Source of the DNA: UBA1189 sp045594245
Lineage (GTDB): Bacteria; Bacteroidota; Bacteroidia; Bacteroidales; Bacteroidaceae
Direction of reading: 5' to 3'
DNA: 20,089 bases
Assembly (NCBI GenBank): GCA_045594245.1
Contig: JAZNYG010000093.1
Coordinates: forward strand, 1 to 20,089
In this document: in pieces, positions 1 through 7,800 of the stretch
Position numbering within the stretch: the stretch's first letter is position 1
Layout of the letters: every line of letters starts with the position of its first letter
Position numbers and translations under genes: made by a program
The notes under the pieces: generated by a model
What the model was told of the DNA's origin: nothing
Seen by the model: the letters and a program-made list of their open reading frames with translations, nothing else
Database searches by the model: none

Positions 1-237
1 GCCGACGCGGAAGGAGCGTCGGTTGCGACGACTGCCGGTTTATCGGCACAAAGGAGTTCCCAAAGGGTTTTCAACAACTGCAACCCCCTTCCCCTATGGG
101 GACTCCCCCTTGTTACCCCCACCCGGCCTTGTTACAGACCCTTCCGCCCTATGGGCACCTCCCCTAACTTAGGGGAGGAGTTGCAGGACAGTGCAGAGTC
201 CACGGAGTCAACGTTAACGTCTTCGTTGGAACGTCTA
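1..237 (+). repeat. Composite mosaic repeat region E0 at the window edge
   Basis: Bases 1-32 are nearly identical to the reverse complement of 3198-3229 inside the VirE-like gene. Bases 209-230 carry the AACGTTAACG-type end of the same element. Between them lie a small hairpin (GCCGG...TCGGC near 43-57) and a copy of the GC-rich palindromic repeat (132-183), so this looks like one element with another nested in it. The frame is open from base 1 into the following gene and reads ADAEGASVATT, against ADAKRASVATT in the VirE-like insert. That may be coincidence of a stop-free element or a real N-terminal extension. Confidence 0.6.
132..183. repeat. GC-rich palindromic repeat, copy A
   Basis: This is the first of three near-identical copies of about 50 bp (others 823-873 and 1309-1358). 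It reads CAGACCCTTCCGCCCTATGG, then GCACC, then a near-perfect palindrome CCTCCCCTA-act-TAGGGGAGG. The stem-loop could form in RNA from either strand. Its internal ATG (151) is probably not a real start, because the same ATG occurs in the two intergenic copies. Confidence 0.8.
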
Positions 238-564
238 ATGCACCACCGCACGCCCGACGGCCGCTACCTCGTCACGCGCAAGGTGCACTGGCAAGCGGTG
301 TACAGGGTGTTGGTGGATGAGGGGTGGTACGATGCCTCGCTGGGCTATGCAGGCTTTGTCGATTATATCCGTTCGGTGGCTCCACCGGGCGGATTTCGCA
401 TTATGCCCGATGTGGAGACCATACGCCACATATCGCAGACGCTCTACGCACGCCCCTTCCGTGACTGGCGCTACGATGCCGCCTACGGCACCAAGCGCTG
501 GACATACGAGCGGATGAGGACGGTGGCTGAGGTGCTACAGTCTTGCTTGGGGGAAGAAAAATAG
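238..564 (+). CDS. Small conserved-looking hypothetical protein
   Basis: This 108-residue protein is basic and rich in aromatic residues (HWQAVYRVLVDEGWYD, FRDWRYDAAYGTKRWTYERM). It has no signal peptide, no membrane segment and no catalytic motif that I recognise. I chose ATG 238 because upstream codons lie entirely in repeat DNA (1-230) and read as low-complexity or repeat-derived peptide. ATG 151 lies inside a repeat whose other copies are intergenic. The frame is nonetheless open back to base 1, so a longer protein starting outside the window cannot be excluded. Several Bacteroidales proteins of this size accompany VirE/HU cassettes, but I cannot assign a function. Confidence 0.6.
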   Translation: MHHRTPDGRYLVTRKVHWQAVYRVLVDEGWYDASLGYAGFVDYIRSVAPPGGFRIMPDVETIRHISQTLYARPFRDWRYDAAYGTKRWTYERMRTVAEVLQSCLGEEK

Positions 565-613
565 GGGAAAAGTTGGTGGTGTAGATAAGTTGTAGTACCT
601 TCGCTACTGGAAA

Positions 614-672
614 TAAAAAAACCCGGATTCATCACCAGTATCTGAACACTGGGAGAGGAACGCCCGGGACTG
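614..672 (-). ncRNA. Candidate small RNA of about 60 nt
   Basis: On the minus strand a canonical promoter (678-708) is followed by a short transcript unit. A 5' arm CCCGG (668-664) pairs with CCGGG (626-622). Within it lies a CCAGT...ACTGG hairpin (652-648 with 639-635). Right after the closing stem come seven T residues (621-615), as in an intrinsic terminator. The RNA would therefore be about 59 nt, with an internal bubble containing GCGTTCCTCTC. There is no ORF of useful length. The layout is seen directly; that it is expressed is inference. I could not match it confidently to a named Rfam family. Confidence 0.6.
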
Positions 673-677
673 CACGA

Positions 678-708
678 CAAAGGTACAGCTTTTATGGAAT
701 ATAACAAA
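678..708 (-). promoter_or_regulatory. Bacteroidetes-type promoter for the small RNA
   Basis: Read on the minus strand, TTTG (708-705) is followed after 19 nt by TACCTTTG (685-678). This matches the Bacteroidetes housekeeping consensus TTTG-N19..21-TAnnTTTG exactly. Transcription would start near 672 and run leftward. Confidence 0.65.
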
Positions 709-737
709 CATTTCTGTAAACTTTGTTCCAACTAAAT

Positions 738-785
738 GTCCCCCGAAGGTAGGGGGACGAGCAGCGAAGCTGCGGAGGGGGTCTG
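738..785. repeat. GC-rich palindromic repeat, variant D (inverted)
   Basis: It contains two hairpins: GTCCCCC-gaaggta-GGGGGAC (738-758) and CAGC-gaa-GCTG (762-772), then GGAGGGGGTCTG. Read on the minus strand it starts CAGACCCCCTCCGC, like copies A to C, followed by a different hairpin. It thus joins those copies and the doublet at 10340-10475 in one REP-like superfamily. Confidence 0.65.
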
Positions 786-822
786 CCATTGTTCCGAGAT
801 TTACAGCAATGAGTCCCAAGAT

Positions 823-873
823 TTACAGACCCCTCTGCCCTATGGGCACCTCCCCTAACTTAGGGGAGGAGTT
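823..873. repeat. GC-rich palindromic repeat, copy B
   Basis: This is the second near-identical copy of the A/B/C repeat and includes CCTCCCCTA-act-TAGGGGAGG. It ends 30 nt before the ATG at 904. The flank after it (AGAATATT) resembles the flank after copy C, so it is probably transcribed as the 5' leader of the DUF559 gene. Confidence 0.8.
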
Positions 874-903
874 GTAGAATATTAATGCTAAATAACTACG
901 GAT

Positions 904-1308
904 ATGGAAATGAAGCACCGCACCCACAATCAACCTCCACAAGGAGAGATGCGTAAATACTTGCGCTCCCATGGCACGAGTGCGGAGGCTTCAATGTGGT
1001 TGCTGCTCAAAGCCAGACAAATGGATGGCGTGAAGTTTAGGAGACAGTTTAGTGTGGGTCCTTATATTCTTGACTTCTATGCTCCAGAGTTGAAACTTTG
1101 TATAGAACTTGATGGTGCTCCTCACTACACCTACGATGGTGCCGAAAGTGATCGTATCAGAAGTGAATATCTGATGGTGCATCATGGTATTCATATTCTG
1201 CGTTTTGAGAATGAACTTTTATTTAAGAATACAGAAGGGGTTGTTGAGATGATTCGTGAAGCTATTCGAGAACGAAGAGAAGCGTTGTTACAGAGTTCTC
1301 TGGTTTAG
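904..1308 (+). CDS. DUF559 (PD-(D/E)XK-like) nuclease-domain protein
   Basis: The 134-residue protein matches the DUF559 family, which is related to very-short-patch-repair endonucleases of the PD-(D/E)XK superfamily. Family landmarks are present: an SAEASMW segment (about 27-32), FRRQ (45-48), ILDFYAP with the acidic D57, ELDG with E68 and D70, and ILRFENE near 98-104. D57 and E68-x-D70 fit the metal-binding core, so it is probably intact. The length is normal for the family, which often follows or accompanies mobile DNA; its biological substrate is not known. ATG 904 and ATG 910 are both possible starts. Repeat copy B lies 30 nt upstream, and the HigA-like gene follows on the same strand after repeat copy C. 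Confidence 0.88.
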   Translation: MEMKHRTHNQPPQGEMRKYLRSHGTSAEASMWLLLKARQMDGVKFRRQFSVGPYILDFYAPELKLCIELDGAPHYTYDGAESDRIRSEYLMVHHGIHILRFENELLFKNTEGVVEMIREAIRERREALLQSSLV

Positions 1309-1358
1309 TACAGACCCCTCCGCCCTATGGGCACCTCCCCTAACTTAGGGGAGGAGTT
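1309..1358. repeat. GC-rich palindromic repeat, copy C
   Basis: This third near-identical copy begins at the stop codon of the DUF559 gene and ends 28 nt before the ATG at 1387. Copies B and C have nearly equal distance to the next start codon and similar A/T-rich flanks. Either the gene-plus-leader arrangement was duplicated, or the repeat settles at one kind of site. Confidence 0.8.
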
Positions 1359-1386
1359 TTTAAGAATATTTTAACAACAAATAGTT

Positions 1387-1698
1387 ATGGATAAGTCAAA
1401 AGAAAATGCCTTGATGAGTTGCAGTAGCCTCGATGAATTACTGGATGTAGAGTTCGGTAAAGTAGGCAGCGAAACACGCGAAGAGTTCGACCGTGAGACT
1501 GAGGCTTTTTGCCTTGCCCAGACACTCAAGGAGGAGCGCAAACGCGCAGGACTCACGCAAGAGGAACTGGCCGAAAAGATTGGAACGAAGAAGACCTACA
1601 TCTCTCGCCTCGAAAATGGGAAGGCAGACATACAGTTAGGTACGCTGTTTAGAATCTTCGAAGGATTGGGTCGCCGCGTCAGTTTAACAATCCTTTAA
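1387..1698 (+). CDS. HigA-like XRE-family antitoxin/regulator (no adjacent toxin)
   Basis: This 103-residue protein has a helix-turn-helix of the XRE/Cro-CI type at about 45-100 (LKEERKRAGLTQEELAEKIG, TKKTYISRLENGKADIQLGT). The N-terminal 40 residues (LDELLDVEFGKVGSETREEF) resemble those of HigA-type antitoxins, whose toxin HigB is normally encoded next to them. No RelE/HigB-like gene is adjacent here; the upstream neighbour is DUF559. It may be an orphan antitoxin or a stand-alone regulator. A strong terminator follows 12 nt after the stop. Confidence 0.85.
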   Translation: MDKSKENALMSCSSLDELLDVEFGKVGSETREEFDRETEAFCLAQTLKEERKRAGLTQEELAEKIGTKKTYISRLENGKADIQLGTLFRIFEGLGRRVSLTIL

Positions 1699-1710
1699 TA
1701 ACCCATCCCA

Positions 1711-1753
1711 TCAGAGCCGTCCGTTAAAAAAATCGGACGGCTCTGATTTTTTT
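1711..1753 (+). terminator. Intrinsic terminator after the HigA-like gene
   Basis: A perfect 13-bp stem, TCAGAGCCGTCCG (1711-1723) with CGGACGGCTCTGA (1734-1746), has an A-rich loop and is followed by seven T residues. A further copy of the right arm, CAGACGGCTCTGATTTTT, lies just downstream (about 1779-1796), so a second terminator-like arm has been duplicated. Confidence 0.9.
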
Positions 1754-1796
1754 ATCGCAAGGCTCTGGCAGATTTATCAGACGGCTCTGATTTTTG

Positions 1797-2023
1797 GAAA
1801 AGGTTGTGACGCCATATTTTGCACGAGTTCAGCGTGTTATGCGCGTGGCGTCACAAGTGACACGAGTTTGTAAGACCCTATAAGGAAATAAATAATTAAT
1901 TAAATTATATTTTTAAAATAATTATTTAATTATTGTATATAGGGGTTATGAAAACCCCATAACGATGTGACACCAATCATGCAAATCACTGTCATTCTGC
2001 ACGATGTGGCGTCACAACTTTTT
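1797..2023. other. AT-rich region bounded by TGTGACGCCA inverted repeats
   Basis: GTTGTGACGCCA (1803-1814) is inverted as TGGCGTCACAAC (2007-2018). Related words occur between them: TGGCGTCACA near 1846-1855, GTGACACG near 1858-1865 and TGTGACACCA 1966-1975. ACGATGTG occurs twice (1962, 2001). The centre (about 1885-1940) is almost pure A/T with palindromic TTAATTAA-like words, followed by the hairpin GGGGTT-atgaa-AACCCC (1942-1958). No gene is seen in the 325 bp between 1699 and 2023. The arrangement recalls a protein-binding or origin-like site, but that is inference. Confidence 0.5.
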
Positions 2024-4264
2024 TTACTCCGCAGCGCTCCGATGCGCATTGAGTCGTTGGTCCTCCTTGATGTCGTTACCAGTGAGGATGATGGCGTTCC
2101 ATCCGCGCGAGTACTTGGTGCGCCGCTGCTCGAATCCGAGGCGGTTCATGCAGAGGGCGACCTTCTTGGCCGAGAGGGGGCGCTTCACCGCGCCGCCGAT
2201 GAGCTCGATGATGCGCGTGGCGGTGAGAAACTCGCCCACCTCGTCGCCATAGGGCACGCGCAGGTAGGTGGCGATGAGCTCCTCCTCCATGCAGGGCTCC
2301 TCGAACTGGCGGTTGTGGCGCTGGAGTTCGGCATTGTCGTCGGCATCGAACCAGTAGCGGAAGCCTGTGCGGTAGAGCGTGTAGGCCTGGCTGTACATCC
2401 CGTCGTAGGGCATGGGGTGTGTCCACGGGGAGTCGATGTCGCGCACGAGGAAGGGGAGCCAGCGGCGGTTGTCGGTGAGGTCGGTGAGGAAGCGCGGGTT
2501 GTTGCCCGTGCCGCAGAACGAGGCGATGTGGGCGCGGCGCTCCTTGTAGCGGGCGAAGGCGGCACGCTCGTTCACCGTGGGGTCGGTGGTGATGGCCTTG
2601 AGCTGGTTGAGCTCCGCGGACTGCAGGCTGTCGAGCTCCTCGAGCGAGATGAGGGCCATCTCGGTAAGCTCCAAGCGGTCGTCCTTGCTCATGCGTCCGG
2701 CAAAGTTCTTGGTGGAGAAGTAGCCGCTGAGCTCCGTGGGCAGGAGGTGGCGCACGAAGGTGCTCTTGTAGATGCCTTGCGGACCGATGTAGGTGAGTAT
2801 CTCGTGGTTGGTCTTGTCGGGCTCGAGCCACGCGGCCACCATGGCCACGAGCCACTGCTTGAAGAAGCGGTTGTGCATCTCCTGCGTGCAGCCCGCGACG
2901 TGCACCATGGATGCCACCTGGTCGATGTAGTCGATGCCGTTCCACGCGGGCAGGCTCTCCAGATACTCCCTTAAGGGATGATACTCGGGGTAGAAGTCGC
3001 TCTCGATGATGATGTAGAAGTCCGAAATCTTTGCCTGACGCCCCGTATCGAGGCAGAAGCGGCAGTAAAGGGAGTTGACGCTCTTATCTTCCAGTTCCTT
3101 CCAGAAAGAAAACGTTGACGATAACGCTGACGTTGACCAACCATCCGGATGGCAGGAAGGCGACAAAGTCGCACTCCTTAGTGAAGCTAAAGCTTCAGTC
3201 GTCGCAACCGACGCTCTTTTCGCGTCGGCGTTAACGTCAACGTTATCGTTAAACGAGATCTCCCTCTTCCTCGTTATCAAGTTATGCCTAATCCTGATAT
3301 TATTTTCCGTGAGCCACTCCTGTATGTCCTTGATGGAGGCATAGCGGCTCTCTTTCTCCGCCCTCGGCGGCCGCACCGTGCCGTGCTCCTCGGTCTGCGC
3401 ATAGCACGAGCGTACGATGGAGGCCACATCGTTGCCTTGCTGTTGGTAGTCGTTGAACCTGTCCAGTGCCCACGCGGTGCAGTCACCGAGCGACACGCCG
3501 TAGCGGTTCATCATATAGCAGGCATCGGAGATGTACTTGTTGTGGCTACCGGGAGCATACACCACGCCGCGCTGCTCCAGCTCGCGGATCACGCTCTCCT
3601 CCACACGCTCTATCTTCGTCCCTTTCCTCGGGCGACCTGCCGACTTCTTCGTCATGTCTACGATGATGGCCGTCGCATCGGGGTTGTAGTATACCTCGGG
3701 GTCGTGGGCCATACCCGACAGGCGGGTGGCATTCTTGCACTTCTCGTCGTAGTCGCACCCTGTGAGGCGCTGGTAGTATTCGTTGACGGTGAGAAAGGCA
3801 GTTTTATATAACGATGACGATAACGTTGACGTTGACCAACCATCCGGACGGCAGTTATCGTTAACGTTAACGTTATCGTTGAGCGCGAAGCGCGTAATCA
3901 CACGTACCCCCTCCCCTGAAATCGTTGTATACGCCAGCAGCGTATGCGAGTCGTTCCTGACCATCGTAAGCACCTCAGCCATGCGCTCACTGGGTATATG
4001 GTCAAGGTCCACGATGCTCAGTCCCGTGTAGGAGACGATATGCTTCTGCTGCTTGCCACCGCTGAAGAGCACCGCTACGGAGTAGCAGGGCATGTGATTC
4101 TTCTCGGCATCGGCACGGGCGGTGTCGCCCAGGGTGCGGTAGCGGCGATGGTTCTCGGTGAGCACTTGCAGACGCTGGTCGGCACGGATAATCTCTACCA
4201 CCTCACGGATGGTAATCGGCTTCGGGTTCTTGTCGGCAAAGCCGTTGAATAGACTTACTTGCAT
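2024..4264 (-). CDS. VirE_N / VapE-like primase-helicase with two in-frame repeat insertions
   Basis: The 746-residue protein has three parts. The BT4734-like VirE_N domain covers about 1-200 (IVDLDHIP; CKNATRLSGMAHDPEVYYN). The virulence-associated-E P-loop domain covers about 385-640, with Walker A GPQGIYKST at 494-502 and Walker B-like ALISLEELD with E542/E543. A C-terminal part like DUF3874 follows (IELIGGAVKRPLSAKKVALC). Relatives are plasmid/phage-type primase-helicases on mobile elements. I chose the start MQVSLF at 4264, as in relatives; the frame runs on to 4306 only because repeat DNA there is open. Two repeat elements lie in frame at about residues 129-152 and 338-385, both at loop positions between conserved blocks. 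Whether the protein tolerates them is unknown, but no stop or frameshift is seen. Confidence 0.9.
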   Translation of the reverse strand: MQVSLFNGFADKNPKPITIREVVEIIRADQRLQVLTENHRRYRTLGDTARADAEKNHMPCYSVAVLFSGGKQQKHIVSYTGLSIVDLDHIPSERMAEVLTMVRNDSHTLLAYTTISGEGVRVITRFALNDNVNVNDNCRPDGWSTSTLSSSLYKTAFLTVNEYYQRLTGCDYDEKCKNATRLSGMAHDPEVYYNPDATAIIVDMTKKSAGRPRKGTKIERVEESVIRELEQRGVVYAPGSHNKYISDACYMMNRYGVSLGDCTAWALDRFNDYQQQGNDVASIVRSCYAQTEEHGTVRPPRAEKESRYASIKDIQEWLTENNIRIRHNLITRKREISFNDNVDVNADAKRASVATTEALASLRSATLSPSCHPDGWSTSALSSTFSFWKELEDKSVNSLYCRFCLDTGRQAKISDFYIIIESDFYPEYHPLREYLESLPAWNGIDYIDQVASMVHVAGCTQEMHNRFFKQWLVAMVAAWLEPDKTNHEILTYIGPQGIYKSTFVRHLLPTELSGYFSTKNFAGRMSKDDRLELTEMALISLEELDSLQSAELNQLKAITTDPTVNERAAFARYKERRAHIASFCGTGNNPRFLTDLTDNRRWLPFLVRDIDSPWTHPMPYDGMYSQAYTLYRTGFRYWFDADDNAELQRHNRQFEEPCMEEELIATYLRVPYGDEVGEFLTATRIIELIGGAVKRPLSAKKVALCMNRLGFEQRRTKYSRGWNAIILTGNDIKEDQRLNAHRSAAE
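3111..3254 (-). repeat. Mosaic repeat E1 inserted in frame in the VirE-like gene
   Basis: Both ends are built of 6-nt units such as GTTGAC, GTTAAC and GTTATC, around a CCATCCGGATGG palindrome at about 3141-3152. Between core and right end lies a chain of small hairpins, including GAAGCT-aa-AGCTTC (3183-3196) and GACGC...GCGTC (3210-3226). Translated with the host gene it reads NDNVDVNADAKRASVATT, ending PDGWSTSALSS. It falls between conserved VirE_N and VapE blocks where relatives have a short loop. Confidence 0.8.
3810..3880 (-). repeat. Mosaic repeat E2 inserted in frame in the VirE-like gene
   Basis: A compact 71-bp member of the E family: GATGACGATAACGTTGACG, the core CCATCCGGACGG (3841-3852), then GTTATCGTTAACGTTAACG. 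In the host frame it reads NDNVNVNDNCRPDGWSTSTL, the same frame and nearly the same peptide ends as E1. It sits between the RFAL strand and YKTAFLTVNEYY of VirE_N. Confidence 0.8.
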
Positions 4265-4280
4265 AATAAAAACTGTGTTT

Positions 4281-4347
4281 TTAACGTTGACGTTAACGTT
4301 AACCAACCGTCCGGCAGGCAGTCATCGTCATCGTTAACGTTATCGTT
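4281..4347. repeat. Mosaic repeat E3 upstream of the VirE-like gene
   Basis: AACGTTGACGTTAACGTTAAC, broken here as AACGTTGACG then TTAACGTTAAC, is followed by the core CCGTCCGGCAGG and TCATCGTCATCGTTAACG. It lies 17 bp from the ATG at 4264 and would be in the leader of the VirE-like transcript. Its open frame explains why the ORF extends to 4306. Confidence 0.75.
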
Positions 4348-4423
4348 GATTTATACCGCGAAATTATGCCTCCCTAAAATCCTTCACAAGCAAACAGCGG
4401 AGAAGTGAGGCCTAAAATGAGAC

Positions 4424-4630
4424 CTACGGCTCTCCCAGGTACTCAAATATCAGTTGCACTTGCCGTCGGGTGAGTCGGCGCGAGGCACGCTGGTATCCTA
4501 CTCGCTCCAGCTCAGGGAGCAGACCGTGGGCCGAGGTGATGTACTTGTGCAGCAGGCGCAGGGCCGAGGAGCGCGGGGCACCGGGGAAGTAGAGCTGGGC
4601 AAGCTCGCTCTTGGTGAGGGATTGTATCAT
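4424..4630 (-). CDS. DUF4248 family protein, copy 1
   Basis: The 68-residue protein matches the Bacteroidetes family DUF4248, typically found beside VirE_N proteins and HU-like proteins. It opens MIQSLTKSELAQLYFPGAPR and ends FEYLGEP, with an internal LTRRQVQLIF. The fold looks helical and like a small DNA-binding protein (SALRLLHKYI, RRQVQLIFEYL), but its function is not established. The start at 4630 agrees with copy 2; upstream in-frame codons belong to repeat DNA. Copy 2 (8955-9161) is nearly identical in residues 1-38 and at the C-terminus, but differs between about 39 and 53. Confidence 0.85.
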   Translation of the reverse strand: MIQSLTKSELAQLYFPGAPRSSALRLLHKYITSAHGLLPELERVGYQRASRRLTRRQVQLIFEYLGEP

Positions 4631-4784
4631 GGGTTTAGTGTTTAGGGTGTAGTGCCAAAAGCTAACGGCCAAGAGCCAAAAGCTTGCAGCTTGCTGCATT
4701 TACCCTATAAAATTACAAAAAATCCGCGAGATTATCAACGGATAAGATGTTTATTTTCAATCTCTCCAAAGATTATTTGCAGGG
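4424..4784. repeat. Left copy of duplicated DUF4248 gene plus leader
   Basis: This segment recurs in the same orientation at 8955-9403. Gene positions keep a constant offset of 4531 bp. The leader from about 4645 onwards matches at an offset of 4619 because an 88-bp insert interrupts the right copy. The leader match is essentially exact for more than 100 bp (4645-4760) and fades near 4784. The two copies flank the GH78 gene as direct repeats. Confidence 0.85.
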
Positions 4785-4808
4785 AATCCCGTTTTTTTAC
4801 TACTTTTG
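4776..4808 (+). promoter_or_regulatory. Bacteroidetes-type promoter of the GH78 gene
   Basis: TTTG (4776-4779) is followed after 21 nt by TACTTTTG (4801-4808), matching TTTG-N19..21-TAnnTTTG. The start of transcription would lie near 4814, giving a leader of about 20 nt. The -33 element lies at the end of the duplicated leader; the right copy has changed to ATTTATA at that point. Confidence 0.7.
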
Positions 4809-4833
4809 CCGAACAATTTATTGAAAACGTATC

Positions 4834-7800
4834 ATGAAAGGAATGACTATGAAAAACAGGTTTTTATCGTTTTGTATGGCAGTGTTGTGGGTAGTGCCCT
4901 CCTATGCGGGGCACGTGGTGACTGACATGCGCACATTGGGAATGGATGCGCCCATCGGCATTGAGAGCAATCCTGCATTCAGCTGGAAGATTGTGTCGAA
5001 CGAGCGTGGCGTCGCTCAGTCGGCCTACGAGATCGTGGTGACCGACGAGGCGGGGACGATGGTGTGGAGCAGCGGCAAAGTGGAGAGCAGCAAGCAGACG
5101 GATATTGCCTACGAGGGCATGGCGCTCAAGAGCCGCACAAGATATGCCTGGCAAGTGGTGGTATATGACCAACACGGCGAAGCTACGGAGAGCACAGCAA
5201 GCCACTTCGAGACGGGTATACTGTCGCAAGAGGAGTGGGCCGAGGCAAAGTGGATAGCCGCACCGAAGTCGCCCTACAGAGCTATGGTGGAGGTGTACCC
5301 CAGCGGTGGAGCCGTGGACGCAAGGTTTGTGAAATTGGACGTGACGACGAGCGGACTGCGTGCGGCCAGCGACCCGGACTATGGGTTCGTGCAGATTGCC
5401 GAGATAGAGATATACAACAAGGAGGGCGAGAACATCGGACGCAAGGCGTCGTTCACAGCTACCAACGGATGGGAGCTGACGAACTATGGCTGGAGTATCA
5501 AATACATCAACGACGGGGTGGTGTCGGGCGGTAGCACCAACGGATTCACCACCACGCAGAACAGCACGACAACGACTATCGTGGCCGACCTGGGCGCGGT
5601 GCACGAGGTAGCACGCATCGTGCTATACCCCAGGCAGGACGCTCCAGCCGTGGGCGCATCGGACAAGGCGGCCAACTTCCCCAGCAGCTATACTATCGAG
5701 ACGCGGGCGGTGACGAGTTCATCGTACGACGTGATGTTCCGCGCCGTGGATGCCGAGGCTCCTACGTATGACTGTAACAACAACGTGCCCTACATGGGAC
5801 GCAGCTTCGACCTCGCACCGGACAAGGAGGTGGCATCGGCACGACTCTATGCATCGGCCATGGGCGTGTTTACCATGCGACTCAATGGGCAGAAGGTGAC
5901 AGAGAACGTGCTGGAGCCTGGCGAGAGCGCCTACGACAAGCATGTGCTCTACAGCACCTATGACGTGACTGCACTGCTGGCACCAGGACGAAACACCCTG
6001 CTGGCGCAGGTGGCGGGAGGCATTGCCAACATGAGTATCATGAGCGACCGCTTCGTGAAGCACGAGCTGGCAAGCAACGCGGCTACGACATCGCTCAGAG
6101 CTATGCTCTATGTGACCTACACCGACGGCACCACCGAGTGTGTGAACACCAATAGCGAATGGGGCACACACAAGTCGCCCACCACGGGTAGCAACTGGTA
6201 TGGAGGCGAAGACTACGACGCGCGCATGGAACTGGACAACCTCTACTCGGCAACCTACGACATGAGCGGTTGGCCCAAGTGCGAGGAGGTGAATCCTACG
6301 TTCTGCGCACCCAGCGTATCGAACGCCATACACCCCATCGGGCAGATGAGGGCAAGAGAATATGAACCCTTGCGCGTAGTGGAGACGTGGCCTGCCGTGA
6401 GTGTGGTGAAGAACAAGGCGGGCAACTACCTCGTGGACTTCGGGCAGAACTTTGCCGGCACCTATGCCTTCACGCTGAAGGCTCCGGCAGGCACCACCAT
6501 CACGCTGTACGACTCGGAACTGCAGGCTAACGATGCATGCCAGTTTGAATATATGTACCAGCCCAGCGGAGCCACCAACAAGACGTTGGACACCTATACC
6601 TTCAAGGGCGACGAGCGTGGCGAGACATGGGGACCGGAGTTCATGTATCACGGATTCCGCTACCTCGAGATCAGCGGACTGCCCAAGATGCCCCAACCAG
6701 GTGACTTCACAGCCAAGCGCATCCGTGCCGACATAAAGACGGTGGGTAGCTTCGAGACCAGCAATACCCTGCTCAATGATATACACCGCATCTGCTACAA
6801 CGGCATGCAGAGCCAGCTCTACAACACGGTGACCGACTGTCCGCACCGCGAGAAGATAGGATGGCTCGACGTACCCAATATGATGTATCACTCGCTGTCG
6901 TACAACTTTGACATCAAGCTATTGCTGGGTAAGGTGGTGATGGATGCCTTCGACTCACAAGGACAGAACGGCTACGTGCCCAGCACGGTGCCCCACTTCT
7001 TCATGGCCTATGACGACGACCTCAACTGGGGCGGTGCAGCCATCACCATACCGTGGAGAAACTTCAAGTACTATGGTGACAAGACCCTGATGGTGCGCCA
7101 CTACGACGACATGAAGCGCCTCATCACCTACTATGGCACACTGACGGAGAACGGCATCATACGCAACAACTATAGCGTACTATCAGACTGGGGGCAAGAG
7201 ACCAGCGGACTGGCCAACCACACGAGCAGTTCGTTTACTCTCACCTGCTCGTACTACTACTTCCTTGGTGCCATGGCCGAGATGGCCACCTCGCTGGGTC
7301 ATACGACCGATGCTGAGGGATGGCTGCGAAAGGCCGAGGAGGTGAAGAGGGCATTCAACGACCGATTCTTCAAGAACGGGGTGTACGAACATGGCAACCA
7401 GGCCAACTACAGCATGGCGCTCTACTACGACCTGGTGGACGAGGAAAACATCGCATCGGTGGCCAAGGCATTGGCCGATAAGGTGGTTGCCGATGGCTAC
7501 AGCATCAAGACGGGTGAGATTGGACTCCGCCCTACCTTCATGGCACTGGCTCGATATGGCTACAACGACATCGTATACCGCATGGCAAGGAAGACCTCAT
7601 ACCCGAGCTATGGATATTGGGTAAAGCAGGGAGCCACTACATCGCTCGAATATTGGGACATGTCGCTCAGTCAAAACCATTGCATGATGGACCACATCGA
7701 AGAGTGGTTCTTTGCCGAACTGGGAGGTATCAATAACATTGGCGAGGCATACGAGAAGATTGCCATCCACCCCTGGATACCTGCCGACATGGCTACGGCC

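Larger units (their letters stand above)
565..903. other. 339-bp gap holding a ncRNA candidate and two repeats
   Basis: No protein gene is supported here; short open frames on both strands are shadows of repeats. The stretch contains a minus-strand small RNA candidate with promoter (614-708), an inverted palindromic repeat (738-785) and repeat copy B (823-873) just upstream of the DUF559 gene. Confidence 0.7.

Noticed and set aside
1..1358. CRISPR array made from palindromic copies A, B and C
   Set aside because: Only three copies spaced hundreds of bp apart with genes between them; no regular spacers and no cas genes.
1967..2974. Long plus-strand open frame of 335 codons
   Set aside because: It is antisense to the VirE-like gene, whose protein has clear Walker motifs and conserved blocks. 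The plus-strand translation is Val/Glu/Ala-rich shadow sequence.
5719..6891. Minus-strand open frame of 390 codons
   Set aside because: It lies wholly inside the GH78 gene on the opposite strand and has His/Val-rich shadow composition; GH78 is well supported.
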